Assembly (NCBI RefSeq): GCF_033947565.1
Contig: NZ_JARPVX010000138.1
Coordinates: 1 to 5,748, forward strand
DNA length: 5,748 nt
Source of the DNA: Lichenihabitans sp033947565
Lineage (GTDB): Bacteria > Pseudomonadota > Alphaproteobacteria > Rhizobiales > Beijerinckiaceae
Direction of reading: 5' to 3'
Positions within the stretch are counted from its first letter, which is position 1. The number at the start of each line of letters is the position of its first letter. The translations under genes were made by a program, and so were the position numbers. Below, piece by piece: positions 5,666-5,748 of the stretch. A model generated the notes under the pieces. It did no database searches, was not told the origin of the DNA, and saw nothing but the letters and a program-made list of their open reading frames with translations.

Positions 5666-5748
5666 ATGCCGCGCTCCCCCACCCTCGACCTGCCCCGGGC
5701 CGCCCGGATCGCCGCCGGCAAGGCCCTGCGGGCCGCCGTGCCCCGCGA
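5666..5748 (+). CDS. N-terminus of a probable DUF2252 family protein (3' end outside window)
   Basis: An open frame starts at ATG 5666 and runs off the window edge after 27 codons. It begins MPRSPTLDLPRAARI and continues with AAGKALRAAVPR. The pattern R-x(4)-GKALR-x(3)-VPR resembles the start of DUF2252 proteins, where a similar segment comes before the main domain. DUF2252 proteins are of unknown function and are predicted to have a kinase-like fold. The match covers only about a dozen residues, so the family call is tentative. That it is a gene is supported by codon composition typical of the window, its divergent position from gpmI and the TATAAC element about 30 bases upstream. The ribosome binding site is weak (ACGGG at 5656-5660). 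Confidence 0.5.
   Translation, partial: MPRSPTLDLPRAARIAAGKALRAAVPR

Noticed and set aside
1..5748. Mobile element, CRISPR array, tRNA, toxin-antitoxin or anti-phage system
   Set aside because: There are no transposase or integrase motifs, regular repeat-spacer units, tRNA-like cloverleaf or paired small genes. All intact genes have recognisable ordinary families and similar base composition.

Overview
This window is high-GC chromosomal DNA with compact, intact genes and no sign of mobile elements, phage genes, CRISPR arrays, rRNA or tRNA. An HrpB helicase, a TadE/TadE/TadG pseudopilin set, a Tat-exported dienelactone-hydrolase-like protein and a cofactor-independent phosphoglycerate mutase together suggest an alphaproteobacterium, perhaps of Rhodospirillales or Rhizobiales type. 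That placement is inferred from gene content and composition, not from a marker gene.

Layout. (1) 2-559, + strand: the last 185 codons of hrpB, whose start lies outside the window. (2) 560-636: a short intergenic region with a perfect 18-bp dyad (7-bp arms) followed by the most A+T-rich patch in the window. (3) 637-3076, + strand: three genes joined by stop/start overlaps (ATGA, then TGATG). They encode two small TadE-like pseudopilins and a 444-residue TadG-like protein with a C-terminal von Willebrand A (vWA) domain. (4) 3077-3144: a short gap with two small GC-rich hairpins. (5) 3145-4017, + strand: a Tat-signal dienelactone-hydrolase-family protein. (6) 4046-5572, - strand: a complete gpmI, converging on gene 5 with only 28 bp between them. 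(7) 5573-5665: a divergent intergenic region with a promoter-like element for gpmI. (8) 5666-5748, + strand: the first 27 codons of a gene cut by the window edge, whose N-terminus resembles DUF2252 proteins.

How the genes work together. Only the three Tad genes form a clear functional unit. They should encode envelope components of a Flp/Tad-type pilus or a related surface apparatus. No pilin, ATPase, platform, secretin or prepilin peptidase gene is in the window, so the set is either an orphan cassette or depends on a main tad locus elsewhere. hrpB (RNA helicase), the hydrolase and gpmI (glycolysis) look like independent neighbours.

I found no convincing wholly new system. The points most worth a second look are the dyad upstream of the Tad cassette, the CX3CH motif inside the TadG vWA region, and the orphan state of the cassette.
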